Of a stretch of 32,492 bases of DNA, positions 17,508 to 25,748 are shown piece by piece. The notes beneath the pieces are model-generated. The model was not told where the DNA came from, did no database searches, and was given only the letters and a program-made list of their open reading frames with translations. The stretch lies in assembly GCA_903868035.1 (NCBI GenBank), contig CAIPTQ010000313.1, forward strand, positions 1 to 32,492. Direction: 5' to 3'. How positions within the stretch are numbered: position 1 is the first letter of the stretch; every line of letters begins with the position of its first letter. A program made the translations under genes and the position numbers. This stretch comes from an uncultured Phycisphaerales bacterium (lineage in GTDB: Bacteria > Planctomycetota > Phycisphaerae > WQYP01).

Positions 17508-18047
17508 ATGAAAGTCCTCCTCACCCAGACCATCGAACGCACCGGCATCGTCGGCGACGTCCTGGACGTCTCGGACGGTTTTGCCCGCAACTACCTCCTG
17601 CCCAAGGGCCTGGCGGTCCTGCCCACCGACGGCAACATCAAGCGGCTCGAACAGGCCCGCAAGGATTACGAAGCCAAGCTCAAGCTCGTCCGCGCCGAGA
17701 AGGAAGCGTTGCTGACCAAGCTCGCCGGCGCCGAAGTCACGCTCATCCGCAACGCCAACGACGAAGGGCATCTGTTCGGCAGCGTCTCGAAGCGCGACAT
17801 TGCCGAGGAACTCCAGAAGGCCGGTTTTGCCGTACAGGGCGACGACGTCAAGCTCGACGAACCGCTGCGGCGCGTGGACACGTACACGGTGGCGGTACAC
17901 CTGGCGGCGGACCTGAAGGCCGACGTGAAGGTCTGGATCGTGCGCGAGAAGAAAGCCGACAGCGCCCCGTCCGCCGAGCAGAAGGCCGAGCCGCAGGCAC
18001 AACCCGCGGAAGCCGAGCCCGCAGCGCCGGAAGTGCCGCAGGCTTGA
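17508..18047 (+). CDS. rplI: 50S ribosomal protein L9
   Basis: 179 residues from the ATG at 17508, where the L9 signature begins (MKVLLTQTIERTGIVGDVLDVSDGFARNYLLPKGLA). An in-frame upstream extension to 17355 reads through the repeat region and is not L9-like, so I reject it. The N-terminal RNA-binding domain (1-50), long connecting helix (about 50-75) and C-terminal domain (about 76-148, HLFGSVSKRDIAEELQKAGF) are all present. An Ala/Pro/Gln/Glu-rich tail of about 30 residues makes it longer than the usual roughly 150. L9 binds 23S rRNA near the base of the L1 stalk. The stop is nine bases from the stop of the convergent gene. Confidence 0.96.
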   Translation: MKVLLTQTIERTGIVGDVLDVSDGFARNYLLPKGLAVLPTDGNIKRLEQARKDYEAKLKLVRAEKEALLTKLAGAEVTLIRNANDEGHLFGSVSKRDIAEELQKAGFAVQGDDVKLDEPLRRVDTYTVAVHLAADLKADVKVWIVREKKADSAPSAEQKAEPQAQPAEAEPAAPEVPQA

Positions 18048-18056
18048 GGCGGTATT

Positions 18057-19277
18057 TTACTTCCCCGCGTCCGCGTCCATCGTCTGGATCACCTTCAGCG
18101 CCTCGGCTACCTTGGATGCCGGCCCGTTCACGATCACCGCGTTCGTTCGTTCATCCGCATCAAAATACATCTGGCCCGGCACCCACTGCCGCGTGGCTGG
18201 TGCCGTACTCGCCGGCGCATACTTCGCGTTCAGCGTCTTGGCCACGTCCACAGCCTGGGCGTGGAGCAGTTGCCGATATTCGATCACATTCCGCTCCGAT
18301 GGCGGCACGTCCGTCCGCACAAAGAACTCCATCAGCCGGCGAACCGTCGCGGATTTTTCAGTCAACAGCAGGCAGTTGTGCCGCTCATCGACCGCGAAAT
18401 CCAACGGTGATCCCATGGTGAAGGGATTCAGGTCCGTCTGGTACTCGGCCGCCTTCCGGTTCTTCAGCGGGATGATCTGCATGACGATCTCATCGGTCTG
18501 CGGAATCTTCGACTCATCCATGCCATATCCGTAGCGCACCGGCACTGGCACCACCTTCCCCCAGGCCATCGGTAGCACACACATCACCTTGGGATTATCC
18601 GCCGCCGGTAAAATCGTATTGCCCTGGGTGAGCAGCGCCGTCCGAAGCAATTCGACGGCCTCGCGGGCCTTCACCGGAGTGGGCACCTGTATGGTGACGC
18701 GGGTGGAGATCGCCCCCGGCACCACAAACACAAACCCAAACTGCCGGGCCATGTCCGTCATCACCGTATCAAACGTCGCATTCTCGTAGCGCACCAGCAT
18801 CGTGGCGGTGTCCGCCGCGTCTCCCGGCTTGGTCGCCGGCGCACTTGCTGCCGCGCCGGCCTGGGCCGGCAACAACATGGATCGCACCACATACACCTTC
18901 CCCTCCGATCCCGGCACCTCCTCCACCCGGTATCCCAGCGCCGCCACCGCCGCGTGCATGGCTGCTTCATCGCCCACCCCAGCCGCGCCGATCACCCGCA
19001 GTCCTGTTCCCGGATATTTGTTCAACGCCGCCCGCAGGCGCGCCACCGCCTCATCGGCTCCCGTTTTCTCCGGCAAATCGACGGCTAATCCCGCCGGCAG
19101 CTCAGCGCCGACGAACCAAATGCCGTAGCGGCTCTCGAAGGCCTTGGTGATCTCCTCGCCCGTGAGCGTCGCGCTCCCCGTGGCCGGCGGCGCAGCCTCC
19201 GCCGCGATTAACCGCCCGGACGCGTAGACCAGGCCCAACATGATAAGTGCCGCCGTTAAAAGGGAATGGTGCCGCAT
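18057..19277 (-). CDS. Exported protein built of secretin-like N-domains, no secretin pore
   Basis: 406 residues. The ATG at 19277, preceded by GAGGAA, begins a signal peptide (HHSLLTAALIMLGLVYASG, cleavage near IAA-EA); an upstream in-frame ATG would run into araB. The body shows repeated alpha/beta modules like the N0/N1 domains of type II/IV secretins: YENATFDTVMTDMARQFGFVFVVPG (about 198-222), VMQIIPLKNRKAAEYQTDLNPF then VDERHNCLLLTEKSATVRRLMEFF (about 285-345), and IEYRQLLHAQAVDVAKTLNAKY then DERTNAVIVNGPASKVAEALKVI (about 350-400). The C-terminal beta-barrel domain of real secretins is missing. It could be a periplasmic partner of a secretin encoded elsewhere or a stand-alone scaffold. 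No secretion genes adjoin it. Confidence 0.65.
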   Translation of the reverse strand: MRHHSLLTAALIMLGLVYASGRLIAAEAAPPATGSATLTGEEITKAFESRYGIWFVGAELPAGLAVDLPEKTGADEAVARLRAALNKYPGTGLRVIGAAGVGDEAAMHAAVAALGYRVEEVPGSEGKVYVVRSMLLPAQAGAAASAPATKPGDAADTATMLVRYENATFDTVMTDMARQFGFVFVVPGAISTRVTIQVPTPVKAREAVELLRTALLTQGNTILPAADNPKVMCVLPMAWGKVVPVPVRYGYGMDESKIPQTDEIVMQIIPLKNRKAAEYQTDLNPFTMGSPLDFAVDERHNCLLLTEKSATVRRLMEFFVRTDVPPSERNVIEYRQLLHAQAVDVAKTLNAKYAPASTAPATRQWVPGQMYFDADERTNAVIVNGPASKVAEALKVIQTMDADAGK

Positions 19278-19440
19278 AGGATCAGGTTCCTCGGAAGGCC
19301 AAACACATGAAAGGGAGATCGGTTGCAGAACTAGGATTCCGAATTTCGGATCGAGTACGAATGCCGCGGCCCCTCGCCAACGGCGGCAAAATTTCGTAAA
19401 TTGTCTTCCATAATTCCGCCCCTTCCCCTTTGGAGGATCC

Positions 19441-21135
19441 ATGCCCACCTATACCATCGGTTTGGACTATGGCACCGGTTCCGTGCGTGCCGTGCTTATC
19501 AATACGGCCAATGGCCAGGAGCTGGCCGCCCACGTGTATGACTATCCGCATGGCGTCGGCGGCGTGGTGATCTCCAGGAAGGATCCCAACCTCGCCCGGC
19601 AGCATCCGGCGGATTACGAGGCGGGGGCCATCGCCACGGTCCGCGGCGTGCTCAAGGCCGCCGCCAAAAAGAAAGGCTTCAAGCCCGAACAAGTCATCGG
19701 CATCGGCGTGGACACCACCGGCTCGACGCCGATACCCGTGGATGCCCAGGGCACGCCGCTGGGGCTGAGCAAGCGTTTCAAGAACGATCCCAACGCGTAC
19801 GCGTGGCTGTGGAAGGATCACACGTCCGTTGCCGAGGCCGAGGAGATCACGGCGCTGGCGGCGAAGATGCATCCGGAGTACCTGGCGAAGATCGGCGGGC
19901 GGTATTCGTCCGAGTGGTACTGGGCGAAGATACTGCATTGCGCCCGCGTGGCGCCGGAGGTGTTTGAGGCGGCGGCATCGTGGGTGGAGTTCACCGATTA
20001 TGTGCCGGCGCTGTTGTGCGGCACGAAACGGCCGGATTTGGTGAAGCGGGGTATTTGCGCCGCGGGGCATAAGGCGTTTTATCATGAGTCGTGGGGCGGG
20101 TATCCGGATGGGGAGTTTTTGAAGGCGCTCGATCCACGGCTGGAAAAGGTGCGGGCGTCGCTGCCGGCGAAGGTGTACACGGCGGCGGACGCGGCGGGGA
20201 CGCTGTCGGCGGAGTGGGCCAAGAAACTCGGCCTGCCGGCCGGCATTCCCGTCGCCGTCGGGGCGTTTGATGTACACCTGGGGGCGGTGGGTTCGGGGAT
20301 TGCGCCGGGGACGCTCGTGAAAATCATGGGCACCTCCACGTGCGACCTGGTCATCGCGCCGGTGAGCAAGCCGATTGCGGACGTGCCGGGCATCTGCGGC
20401 ATTGTGCCCGGGTCGGTCATCCCCGAATACTACGGCATGGAAGCCGGCCAGTCCGCCGTGGGCGATATCTTCAACTGGTTCGTCAACGTCATCGTCCCCG
20501 GCGGCCCCCCCCCCCGCGGCCAAGCCGACCACAAAAAACTCTCCGCCCTTGCCGCCGAACTAAAACCCGGCGAATCGGGCCTGCTCGTCCTCGACTGGCA
20601 CAACGGCAACCGCACCATCCTCGTCGATCAGCGCCTCACCGGCCTGATCGTCGGCCTCACCCTGCACTCCTCGCCGGCCGAGATTTACCGCGCGCTGATT
20701 GAAGCCACCGCCTTTGGCGCCCGCGTCATCATGGAACGCTACGAGGAATACACCGGCAAGATGCGGAAGATCATCAACGGCGGGGGCATTGCGGCCAAGA
20801 ATCCGCTGGCGATGCAAATCTATGCCGACGTCATGGGCCGCGAAGTCGCCATCACCCGCAGCCAGCAAACCTGCGCCCTGGGCAGTGCCATCGCCGGAGC
20901 GGTGGTCGCGGGCAAAAAGGCCGGCGGCTACGCCAACTTCGCCGACGCCATCGCCAAGATGGCCAGCCCGGCGGATCGGGTGTTCAAGCCGAACCCCAAG
21001 GCGGTCGAAATGTATGACCGGTTGTTTACGCTGTATCGGCGGCTGCACGATTCCTTCGGTACCGCCAACCACTCCGACACCCTCGGCGACATCATGAAAG
21101 AACTCCTCAACATCCGGGATGCGGCCAAGAAGTAA
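19441..21135 (+). CDS. araB: Ribulokinase (FGGY family)
   Basis: 564 residues, normal for AraB. GGAGG lies five bases before the ATG. The first FGGY domain opens with TIGLDYGTGSVRAVLIN, followed by DYPHGVG, GIGVDTTGSTPIPVD and the AraB-like AWLWKDHTSVAEAEEI and YSSEWYWAKILH. The second domain carries VAVGAFDVHLGAVGSGI, IMGTSTCDLVI and the C-terminal ATP-site pattern IINGGGIAAKNPLAMQIYADVMGREV. It phosphorylates L-ribulose to L-ribulose 5-phosphate in arabinose use. araA and araD are not adjacent. Eleven consecutive C residues at 20505-20515 encode Pro codons in VIVPGGPPPRG, and third-position choice drifts from G to C around there. It is divergent from the gene at 18057. Confidence 0.93.
   Translation: MPTYTIGLDYGTGSVRAVLINTANGQELAAHVYDYPHGVGGVVISRKDPNLARQHPADYEAGAIATVRGVLKAAAKKKGFKPEQVIGIGVDTTGSTPIPVDAQGTPLGLSKRFKNDPNAYAWLWKDHTSVAEAEEITALAAKMHPEYLAKIGGRYSSEWYWAKILHCARVAPEVFEAAASWVEFTDYVPALLCGTKRPDLVKRGICAAGHKAFYHESWGGYPDGEFLKALDPRLEKVRASLPAKVYTAADAAGTLSAEWAKKLGLPAGIPVAVGAFDVHLGAVGSGIAPGTLVKIMGTSTCDLVIAPVSKPIADVPGICGIVPGSVIPEYYGMEAGQSAVGDIFNWFVNVIVPGGPPPRGQADHKKLSALAAELKPGESGLLVLDWHNGNRTILVDQRLTGLIVGLTLHSSPAEIYRALIEATAFGARVIMERYEEYTGKMRKIINGGGIAAKNPLAMQIYADVMGREVAITRSQQTCALGSAIAGAVVAGKKAGGYANFADAIAKMASPADRVFKPNPKAVEMYDRLFTLYRRLHDSFGTANHSDTLGDIMKELLNIRDAAKK
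20505..20515 (+). repeat. C11 homopolymer inside araB
   Basis: An uninterrupted run of 11 C within the coding frame. Adding or losing one base would shift araB and remove its last 200 or so residues, so the tract could be phase-variable or a sequencing-error hotspot. The frame is open as given. Confidence 0.85.
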
Positions 21136-21247
21136 ACACGTTAGCGCATCGATTCATGATGCCGAACACAGGAACGGAATCTACCACTTTCCTCGCCTGT
21201 TAGTCTCATCTTGAACGCGAATTGGAATTAGGTTGGATTGTTTTGCG

Positions 21248-21268
21248 ATGCTTCGGACTACGAAGCAT
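21248..21268. promoter_or_regulatory. Inverted repeat before the SMP-30-like gene
   Basis: ATGCTTCG and CGAAGCAT flank a five-base spacer, 81 bases before the ATG at 21349. TAGAAT at 21294 could be a -10 hexamer downstream of it. No T tract follows, so I favour an operator over a terminator for araB. Confidence 0.35.
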
Positions 21269-21348
21269 TGTGTTGCATTACCGCCTAAACGTGTAGAATA
21301 TCCCGCACATACCACGTCGTTTGGGTCACATTGATGCAAGGAGTTCCC

Positions 21349-22407
21349 ATGAACAAACTGTGGATTTTCGCGGCGCTGGCGGCTCTGCCGATGACCTTGG
21401 CCATGACACCGCCCACCACCCCCGCCACTCCCGCCACCCGACCCGCCGACAGCCCCATTGCCGGCACGCCCACCAAGCTGGCGGAGGGCCTCATCTGGAC
21501 CGAAGGTTCCACTTCCGACAAAAACGGCGACATCTACTTTGTCGATCAGGACAACGACCGCATCATGAAGTGGGAATTCGACAAGACCTCCCCCGACCCC
21601 CTCAAGGGCAAACTCTCCACCTTCCTTCAACCCTCGGGCTACTCCAACGGCATGTGCTTCGACAACGACGGCAACCTCATCGACTGTGCCGACGAAAAGA
21701 ACGAGCTATGGTCCATCGCCGCGCCGTTCCCGCCGCTGCCCGCCGGGGCCGCCAACTACAAACCCGCGGACCTTAAAATCACCGTGCTGATTAAAAACTA
21801 TGATCCCACCGCCAAAAAGCTGAACCCCGAAACCGGCGGCAAGCTACTTAACGGGCCCAACGACGTTTGGGTCGTCCCCAAAGGCCCGCTTGCCGGGGGC
21901 ATGTACCTGACCGACCCGCTCTACTCCCGCAAGTGGTGGGGTGCCGTGCGTCCGGCCAATGACCGCACCCTGCAGCAGCCCGGCAAGTATGTGTATTTCT
22001 TCTCCGCGGACCACAAAACGCTCACCCCGGTCGCCATCGACCTACGCACTCCCAACGGCATCATCGGCACCCCTGACGGCAAGCTGCTCTACGTCTCGGA
22101 CATCGACGCCCGCCAGACGTTTTCGTACACCATCAAGGATGACGGCATGCTGGCCGACAAGAAGCTGGTTTGTGCCGCCGGATCGGATGGCATGACGATC
22201 GACTCGGACGGCAACATCTACACGACCAACTTCAATGCGGCCACGGGTTTGCAAATCTGGTCCAAGGACGGCAAACGGCTGGACCAAATCCCCGTCAGTT
22301 GCGGCAACTGCTGCTTTGGGGGCAAGGACGGCAACGTCCTGTTCATCTGCGCCAACCATGAAATCTGGGCGGTAGCGATGAAAACGCACAAGGTGGGGCC
22401 GCAGTAG
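21349..22407 (+). CDS. SMP-30/gluconolactonase-like beta-propeller protein, exported
   Basis: 352 residues from the ATG at 21349, five bases after AAGGAG; an upstream TTG would add six residues without its own ribosome binding site. A signal peptide (MNKLWIFAALAALPMTLAM) and a Pro/Thr-rich linker precede the propeller. Family motifs are visible: AEGLIWTEGSTSDKNGDIYFVDQDNDRI, NGMCFDNDGNLIDCAD, LLNGPNDVWV, DLRTPNGIIGTPDGKLLYVSDI and SDGMTIDSDGNIYTT. These supply the Glu/Asn/Asp metal ligands of SMP-30/lactonase enzymes. The family opens sugar lactones, but some members act on other esters. A CGNCCFGG motif near the end is unusual. Neighbouring ribulokinase is consistent with sugar use, though the genes need not share a pathway. 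Confidence 0.82.
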   Translation: MNKLWIFAALAALPMTLAMTPPTTPATPATRPADSPIAGTPTKLAEGLIWTEGSTSDKNGDIYFVDQDNDRIMKWEFDKTSPDPLKGKLSTFLQPSGYSNGMCFDNDGNLIDCADEKNELWSIAAPFPPLPAGAANYKPADLKITVLIKNYDPTAKKLNPETGGKLLNGPNDVWVVPKGPLAGGMYLTDPLYSRKWWGAVRPANDRTLQQPGKYVYFFSADHKTLTPVAIDLRTPNGIIGTPDGKLLYVSDIDARQTFSYTIKDDGMLADKKLVCAAGSDGMTIDSDGNIYTTNFNAATGLQIWSKDGKRLDQIPVSCGNCCFGGKDGNVLFICANHEIWAVAMKTHKVGPQ

Positions 22408-22418
22408 TGGTGCCGACG

Positions 22419-22454
22419 CCGTGCCGACGCCCTCGTGGGCCGTCGGCGGCACGG
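22419..22454 (+). terminator. GC-rich hairpin after the SMP-30-like gene
   Basis: CCGTGCCG (22419-22426) pairs with CGGCACGG (22447-22454), with an inner CCC/GGG helix and small bulges. It follows the stop by 12 bases but has no T tract, so termination is only possible. A tandem GTGCCGACGCC repeat overlaps its left arm. Confidence 0.3.
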
Positions 22455-22546
22455 AGAGCACGTTGCCACGCGCTCTGTGTGCCGGCCATTTTGCATGAAC
22501 CTCCGCCGCCTCCGGTCACCTTCAAGGGTATCTGATAGGAGCGATC

Positions 22547-23737
22547 ATGGCATTATCCAAAGCGGCGTTGTGGGTGGTTCTGGCAATGATCGCGCTGACG
22601 ACCATTGCCTGTGCCGCCATGGTCCTCATGAGCCAGCGCACCGGCGAAGCCTACAATTTCCTCCTCATCACCTTCCTGGCCCTCATTCTCCTGGCCCCCA
22701 TGGCCGTCACCCTCCATCGCGCCGACTATCGCGTTGGCGGCATCGTGCTTTGCGCCATCTTCCTGGTCCTCTGGGTCACTTTCATGATCCAGATATTTCA
22801 ACCGGATTTCCTCGATAGGTCCTACCGGCTATTTACCACCCTCGAGATCATCTTCCTGATGGGCCTGCCCACGGGCATCGGCCTCATGTGCGTCACCAAG
22901 CCCTGGGGCAAGTATTTCGCCTGGATGCTCGCGGGTGTGGCCGCCATCTGCATGCCCATCGCCATTCTGGGCGAATGGGGAATGGAGGACGACCGCGAAT
23001 TGTATCGGAAACTCACCATGAGCGGCACTTACCTCTATCTCTACCTGGCCACCGGCTCGGTCCTGCTGATCAATTTCGGCCAGGGCGACCGCCGCTACTT
23101 CCGCTGGGCCGGCGTGGCCGCCGCCCTGGCGGCATCACTCACCGGGCTGTACGCGATTTGGGGCGTACCAGCCTTCGATGACAAATCCTGGAACTTCGCC
23201 ACCAACGTCCTGTGGACCTCCTCCGCCACCATGGCCATGATCAATCTGCTCCTGATGACCTGGCGGCCGGGCTTGGTGCGCTGGTTCCAGTGGATCGCCA
23301 TCGTCCTCTCGGGCCTCACGGGGGCGGGGCTGATCGTGGCACTATGGTTGAGTTTCGAGCAATACCGCGATTTGCCCCAGGAACTCACTGCCCGCTTCAT
23401 CGGCACCACCGGCACCCTTGCCGCCGGCGCCATCATGGCCATGCTCGTCGCCCGGACCATGTTGCGCCTGAATCCCAAACCCACCGCACCCCTGGGCATC
23501 GACCACATCAAACTCCACTGCCCCATCTGCGGCACGCTGCAGAACGTCCCCCTCCAGGGCGCGTGCCACAAGTGCCTCGTCGAGTTCAAAATCGCCCTGA
23601 CGGAGCCCCACTGCCCCGCGTGCAATTACCTCGTGCTCAACCTCACCTCCGACCACTGCCCCGAATGCGGCGCGGCCATCTCCCGTCCGGCACTGCCCGA
23701 GGAGCCCGCGGCCCCGGCGCCGGCCGCCGTTTCCTGA
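22547..23737 (+). CDS. Polytopic membrane protein with two C-terminal zinc ribbons
   Basis: 396 residues; AGGAG precedes the ATG by six bases. I do not recognise a named family. About nine or ten hydrophobic helices span residues 7-305 (for example ALWVVLAMIALTTIACAAMV, FLLITFLALILLAPMAV, GIVLCAIFLVLWVTFMIQIF and FIGTTGTLAAGAIMAMLVA). The tail carries two four-cysteine zinc ribbons: Cys325/328 with Cys340/343, and Cys356/359 with Cys371/374 (CPICG..CHKC, CPACN..CPECG). An Ala/Pro-rich end follows. CPxC...CPECG ribbons on membrane proteins recur in planctomycetes; a shorter example is at 30743-31246. The role of the ribbon, protein contact or metal sensing, cannot be read from the sequence. 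It converges with the next gene, leaving 17 bases between stops. Confidence 0.8.
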   Translation: MALSKAALWVVLAMIALTTIACAAMVLMSQRTGEAYNFLLITFLALILLAPMAVTLHRADYRVGGIVLCAIFLVLWVTFMIQIFQPDFLDRSYRLFTTLEIIFLMGLPTGIGLMCVTKPWGKYFAWMLAGVAAICMPIAILGEWGMEDDRELYRKLTMSGTYLYLYLATGSVLLINFGQGDRRYFRWAGVAAALAASLTGLYAIWGVPAFDDKSWNFATNVLWTSSATMAMINLLLMTWRPGLVRWFQWIAIVLSGLTGAGLIVALWLSFEQYRDLPQELTARFIGTTGTLAAGAIMAMLVARTMLRLNPKPTAPLGIDHIKLHCPICGTLQNVPLQGACHKCLVEFKIALTEPHCPACNYLVLNLTSDHCPECGAAISRPALPEEPAAPAPAAVS

Positions 23738-23754
23738 CGGCCGCAGATTCCCTG

Positions 23755-24489
23755 TCAATCACGATACGCCACGCGCAGGGCCACCTGGTCGCGGGTCAGG
23801 GCGGCGGCGAGCGGCTGAAGCAGCCTGGTTGCCGCCACGAGCCCCTGGGCCTCGGCAATTTCGCGGATGTGCGCCACCGCCGCCTGCACCATCACCTGCG
23901 GCCGCAGTTCCGCCAGGGCGTGGTCCTTGGTCTCCTGCTTGTCAAAGCGCGCCCAGCCGCCGCGGAGATCGAGCGTCTGGACCTGCCCGGGATCGATCGC
24001 CACCATGGACGCATCAATATATGGCCGCGGGAAGGTGATCGAGAGCAGCCGGGCCTCGGGGCTGTAGTTATAGTCGGAAGTCCCGATGTTCTGGCAGTCG
24101 ATGACGTACTGCACGCGGGCGTTCTTGACGGCCACGCGGGCGATGTTGGTGCCCCAATAGAAGCCCCAGCTATACGCCCCCTCCTCGCGCGTGATGTCGG
24201 TCGAGATGTCGGTGGTCAGCACGACCAGCTTGCTTTCCTTGTGCAGGTCCGTGATCGAGTTCATCACCACCTGGTTGATCGTGATCTTGGGCCGCACCGC
24301 CTCGGCGGCCGCCTGCGAAAGGCTGGACAGGAAGCGTGCCGGAGCGCCGGCGGCGCGCAGCATCAGATACGCCGCCGGCCCGCCCACCATGAGGATGAGG
24401 GTGATCAGCACGGCGGCAAAGGGCCAAGAGGCCAAGGCGCGGCGTGGGGGAAGCGGGGTGGCTGAGGTTGAGAGAAGGCGGTCTGTCAT
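23755..24489 (-). CDS. DUF4230-like membrane-anchored protein
   Basis: 244 residues from the ATG at 24489, which has GGAG six bases upstream; an in-frame extension to 24675 lacks such a site and crosses AT-rich intergenic sequence. One N-terminal membrane helix (about 25-47, WPFAAVLITLILMVGGPAAYLML) anchors the protein. The outside part resembles DUF4230: INQVVMNSITDLHKESKLVVLTTDIS, then AYSWGFYWGTNIARVAVKNARVQYVIDC and RLLSITFPRPYIDASMVAID, and a helix region near the end. The function of this domain is unknown to me. The match is by pattern only. It faces the membrane/zinc-ribbon gene tail to tail. Confidence 0.65.
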   Translation of the reverse strand: MTDRLLSTSATPLPPRRALASWPFAAVLITLILMVGGPAAYLMLRAAGAPARFLSSLSQAAAEAVRPKITINQVVMNSITDLHKESKLVVLTTDISTDITREEGAYSWGFYWGTNIARVAVKNARVQYVIDCQNIGTSDYNYSPEARLLSITFPRPYIDASMVAIDPGQVQTLDLRGGWARFDKQETKDHALAELRPQVMVQAAVAHIREIAEAQGLVAATRLLQPLAAALTRDQVALRVAYRD

Positions 24490-24694
24490 GGGGATCTCCA
24501 GATGAACTGAATCAAGTCTATCTAATGGACGCAGCCCAGGCGCGCCAACCAACCGTATTCGCAATGTAGCATGGTGGAGATACACGATTAACGATTTACG
24601 GAGCCGAAATATGACATCCGCAATTCGCAAATAGCAAGGCAAATATCCGACTAATAAATCTTGTGAAATCCGCAAAAATATATGTGCTTAAGAT

Positions 24695-24722
24695 TTGACG
24701 ATAGCGGTTTTGGAACTATATT
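24695..24722 (+). promoter_or_regulatory. Sigma-70-like promoter of the sorting-tail gene pair
   Basis: TTGACG (24695-24700) and TATATT (24717-24722) are separated by 16 bases, close to the housekeeping consensus. It is the best promoter match in the window and lies 88 bases before the ATG at 24810. Confidence 0.65.
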
Positions 24723-24736
24723 CAAGGAGTATCTGG

Positions 24737-24755
24737 ATATCTTTAGCTAAGATAT
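24737..24755 (+). promoter_or_regulatory. Dyad in the leader of the sorting-tail gene
   Basis: ATATCTT and AAGATAT flank TAGCT, a perfect seven-base dyad starting about 15 bases after the -10 hexamer. It could be an operator overlapping early transcription or a small mRNA hairpin. Confidence 0.4.
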
Positions 24756-24809
24756 TCGGAATGAGTGTGCGATGAGTGCTTTTTTGAAATACTCAAAGAA
24801 AAGGATCGT

Positions 24810-25658
24810 ATGATGAAAGTTCGTGGGAAATTACTCGCTTTTAGTGTCGTGGCAACGCTTGGGTTGAGCCTGATTGGATCTGCGGGCATGGCCGCTTCTT
24901 ACGTGGGGACGGTGGTCCTCAACCAAGGCACCTACAACAGCGGGTATGGCGGTGAGTTCAGCGCTGATCTGACCTACGCGAATACCGCCCTGGGTGCCGT
25001 CGCCAATCAAGTTTCGCCGGCCTTTGTGCAGCATTATGCCGGCACGAATGGCGCCAATAACACCACCGCCACCAATGCCGTCTTCCAGACATTTTGCGTT
25101 GAAGAGGGCATCCATGACGTCGTGTTCAGTCCGGGAACCTTCTATGCCGCCACCATCGGATTTACCGACGGTTTGCCGCAGACGCTGAATCCCGGCGCGG
25201 CGTATCTGTTCGACCAGTTCTGGAAAGGGACGTTGGTCAATTACAATTACGCCAACACCAGCAATGGCCGTTCGGCTTCCGCCGGGGCGCTGCAGGCGGC
25301 CATCTGGTATCTCGAAGGCGACCAGTTGACGCTCGGCGCCACCTTTTCCGACGCGGGCATTTCTTCCAACGGGGCGGCCCAGCTCCAGGCACAAGCCTGG
25401 GTGACCTTGGCGCAACTACCGCACCCCAATGCGATTCCACCGGTGCAAATTTTTGGGATGTACGACACGCTCGCCCATGCCCTGGCTGGCGGACGCACGG
25501 GAATCGCCCAGGCGCAGTTGGTGGAAATTCCACCGGCGGGCAGCAGCAACCCCGTTCCACTGCCGGCGGCGGCAGGCGTGGGCTTCAGCATGCTGGGCGG
25601 ATTCGGCCTGCTGGCCGGGTGGCGGAAGAGATTCCGCCGCCGCTTGCGGATCGCCTAG
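24810..25658 (+). CDS. VPLPA/PEP-CTERM-like sorted surface protein A
   Basis: 282 residues from the ATG at 24810, with AGG five bases upstream; a GTG at 24765 would add residues before the signal peptide (KLLAFSVVATLGLSLIGSAGMAA). The middle has the pattern FQTFCVEEGIHDVVFSPGTFYAATIG, then AYLFDQFWKGTLVNYNYAN and SASAGALQAAIWYLEGDQ, seen in a family of planctomycete secreted proteins of unknown role. The C-terminus is a classic tripartite sorting tail: VPLPAAAGVG, hydrophobic helix SMLGGFGLLAGW, and a basic end RKRFRRRLRIA. Such tails are recognised and cleaved by exosortase-type enzymes, placing the protein at the outer surface or in the matrix. No exosortase is in the window. The next gene carries nearly the same tail. 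Confidence 0.82.
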   Translation: MMKVRGKLLAFSVVATLGLSLIGSAGMAASYVGTVVLNQGTYNSGYGGEFSADLTYANTALGAVANQVSPAFVQHYAGTNGANNTTATNAVFQTFCVEEGIHDVVFSPGTFYAATIGFTDGLPQTLNPGAAYLFDQFWKGTLVNYNYANTSNGRSASAGALQAAIWYLEGDQLTLGATFSDAGISSNGAAQLQAQAWVTLAQLPHPNAIPPVQIFGMYDTLAHALAGGRTGIAQAQLVEIPPAGSSNPVPLPAAAGVGFSMLGGFGLLAGWRKRFRRRLRIA

Positions 25659-25748
25659 ACGATGTTTTTGTGCCGGCGCGTCGCAGGCACAGTGGCAAAT
25701 CTAATTCGTCAGTTTGGTATTTTTGTGTCTCTCATACAAAGGTGCCGT

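Larger units (their letters stand above)
24490..24809. other. AT-rich intergenic region with a promoter and a dyad
   Basis: 320 bases between the divergent DUF4230-like gene and the first sorting-tail protein. It is clearly more AT-rich than the coding DNA around it. It contains the promoter at 24695-24722 and the dyad at 24737-24755; nothing else stands out. No small gene with a good ribosome binding site was found. Confidence 0.7.
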
